Shown here piece after piece: positions 63,054 through 64,000 of a DNA stretch of 64,000 bases. The notes beneath the pieces were generated by a model. It searched no databases. It was not told the DNA's origin and saw only the letters and a list, made by a program, of their open reading frames with translations. Made by a program: the position numbers and the translations under genes. Source of the stretch: Jeotgalibacillus aurantiacus. Lineage in GTDB: Bacteria > Bacillota > Bacilli > Bacillales > Jeotgalibacillaceae. Numbering within the stretch: position 1 is the first letter of the stretch; every line of letters begins with the position of its first letter. The stretch is from contig NZ_JACNMS010000004.1 in NCBI RefSeq assembly GCF_020595125.1, forward strand, positions 1 to 64,000, written 5' to 3'.

Positions 63054-63081
63054 TTGTTGAAATGATGAAACATGCTATAAT
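63054..63081 (+). promoter_or_regulatory. promoter of murC
   Basis: TTGTTG (63054-63059), a 16-nt spacer and a perfect TATAAT (63076-63081), 80 nt before murC. A small inverted repeat TCATCTG...CAGATGA (63120-63142) lies in the leader. Confidence 0.7.
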
Positions 63082-63160
63082 AAGAAAATATGTGCGATTT
63101 TGAATGATAATTTAACACTGTCATCTGCGTATAAATCAGATGACTGCTGGAGGTTCAATA

Positions 63161-64000
63161 ATGACAAGTTTTCACTTTGTAGGAATCAAGGGTTCAGGTA
63201 TGAGTCCCCTTGCACAGATCCTTCACGATATGGGACACGATGTACAGGGCTCAGATATAGAGAAGCGTTTTTTCACTCAGGTTCCGCTTGAAGAGCGTGG
63301 CATTACAATCCTGCCTTTTGACCGAAATAATATTAAACCTGGAATGACAGTTATTGCTGGAAATGCATTCCCGGATGAACATGAGGAAATTGATGAAGCA
63401 CTGAAACAGGGCGTTGAAACAATCCGTTATCATAAGTTCCTTGGCGACTTTATGCATAACTATATCTCTGTTGGCGTTTCGGGTGCGCATGGTAAAACAT
63501 CTACAACCGGCCTTCTTGCTCATGTGATGCAGGGAGGGGCAGATACCTCTTACCTGATCGGTGATGGTACCGGTAAAGGATATGAAGACAGTAAATATTT
63601 TGTATTTGAAGCGTGTGAGTACAGAAGACATTTTCTGTCCTATTCACCTGATTATATGATCATGACTAACATTGATTTTGACCATCCGGATTATTTTGCT
63701 GATATTGACGATGTTTTCTCTGCTTTTCAGGATATGGCGAAGCAGGTTAACAAAGGCATTATCGCCTGTGGTGATGATGAGTATCTTCAGAAGATGGTTG
63801 CCAATGTGCCGGTTCTTTTCTACGGTTTTAATGAAGAGAACGATTTCCAGGCCCGAAATGTAACGACTTCAACAGAAGGAACGTCATTTGATGTGTTTGT
63901 CAGAAATGAATACTTTGCTTCATTCCAGATCCCGACATACGGTGATCATACGATCTTAAATGCACTTTCTGTCATTGCGCTGTGCCATTATGAAGGCATC
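63161..64000 (+). CDS. murC: UDP-N-acetylmuramate--L-alanine ligase, 5' part (runs off the window)
   Basis: The first 280 codons are present and the frame is open to the window end. It adds L-Ala to UDP-MurNAc in peptidoglycan synthesis. The N-terminal Rossmann part is [19 protein letters not shown], and the ATP loop is [17 protein letters not shown] (P-loop-like GAHGKT, about residues 108-113). The central-domain blocks [13 protein letters not shown] and [10 protein letters not shown] follow. SD GGAGGTTC. It lies 116 nt after sftA with its own promoter. Confidence 0.96.
   Translation, partial: MTSFHFVGIKGSGMSPLAQILHDMGHDVQGSDIEKRFFTQVPLEERGITILPFDRNNIKPGMTVIAGNAFPDEHEEIDEALKQGVETIRYHKFLGDFMHNYISVGVSGAHGKTSTTGLLAHVMQGGADTSYLIGDGTGKGYEDSKYFVFEACEYRRHFLSYSPDYMIMTNIDFDHPDYFADIDDVFSAFQDMAKQVNKGIIACGDDEYLQKMVANVPVLFYGFNEENDFQARNVTTSTEGTSFDVFVRNEYFASFQIPTYGDHTILNALSVIALCHYEGI

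Overview
The window is a chromosomal segment of a low-to-moderate-GC Gram-positive bacterium of the Bacillaceae/Planococcaceae type. Four things point there: a long tRNA array in the order of the Bacillus subtilis trnB array, a menFDHBEC operon, a run of genes matching the B. subtilis yt* region (ytkD, ytoA, ytpA, ytpB, ytqA/mnmM, yttB, leuS, ytwF, ytfP, ytgP, ytzG, ytzE, pepV, ytlPQR, ytmP, trmB, ytnP, ytzB, ytoP, ytoQ, ytpPQR, sftA, murC), and Gram-positive SAM-I and T-box leaders. Homologues typical of spore formers (YteA, YtpB, SftA) suggest a sporulating lineage. The genus cannot be fixed by eye. No prophage, transposase or CRISPR array was seen.

Layout. 1-1535: end of a tRNA array (17 genes, the first cut by the window edge) and its terminator. 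2.0-11.4 kb: yteA, then menaquinone synthesis, with menA divergent from menF-menD-menH-menB-(terminator)-menE-menC. 11.4-17.1 kb: a Zur-controlled zinc-binding lipoprotein with a very long His/Glu-rich loop, ytzI-yidD, dps, small conserved genes, a DUF6612 lipoprotein, and ytkD-hydrolase-DUF2584. 17.5-23.8 kb: pckA, SAM riboswitch-metK, topB. 23.8-31.4 kb: ytoA, ytpA-ytpB, a flavin monooxygenase-like protein, a small membrane ORF with an apparent CTG start, ytqA-mnmM and yttB. 31.4-45.8 kb: T-box-leuS, ytwF, a NERD nuclease-domain protein bracketed by direct repeats, ytfP, ytgP-ytzG, ytzE, pepV-dat, an amine-oxidase-like flavoprotein and a cysteine synthase. 45.9-54.5 kb: thpR-ytlQ-ytlR, ytmP, trmB, ytnP, ytzB, ytoP-DUF84, ytoQ. 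54.6-64 kb: two lipoproteins, an orphan PTS IIC-like permease with ytpP, ytpQ-ytpR, sftA and the 5' part of murC.

The coding content is mostly housekeeping: quinone synthesis, tRNA charging and modification (leuS, mnmM/ytqA, trmB, thpR), SAM synthesis, gluconeogenesis, cell-wall precursor synthesis and flipping (dat, ytgP, murC), and chromosome handling (topB, sftA).

The unusual content is intergenic, in two superimposed repeat systems. (1) A dispersed family of about 120-bp palindromic elements, roughly a dozen copies in all states of decay. The terminal 15-16-bp arms differ between copies but stay complementary within each copy; some copies are nested or carry a second palindrome. (2) Tracts of degenerate tandem repeats with a strict 21-nt period. 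The motif differs from tract to tract while the period does not, and most tracts lie where genes converge or end. Two near-identical copies of one tract bracket the NERD gene. These two systems are the best candidates here for undescribed biology.
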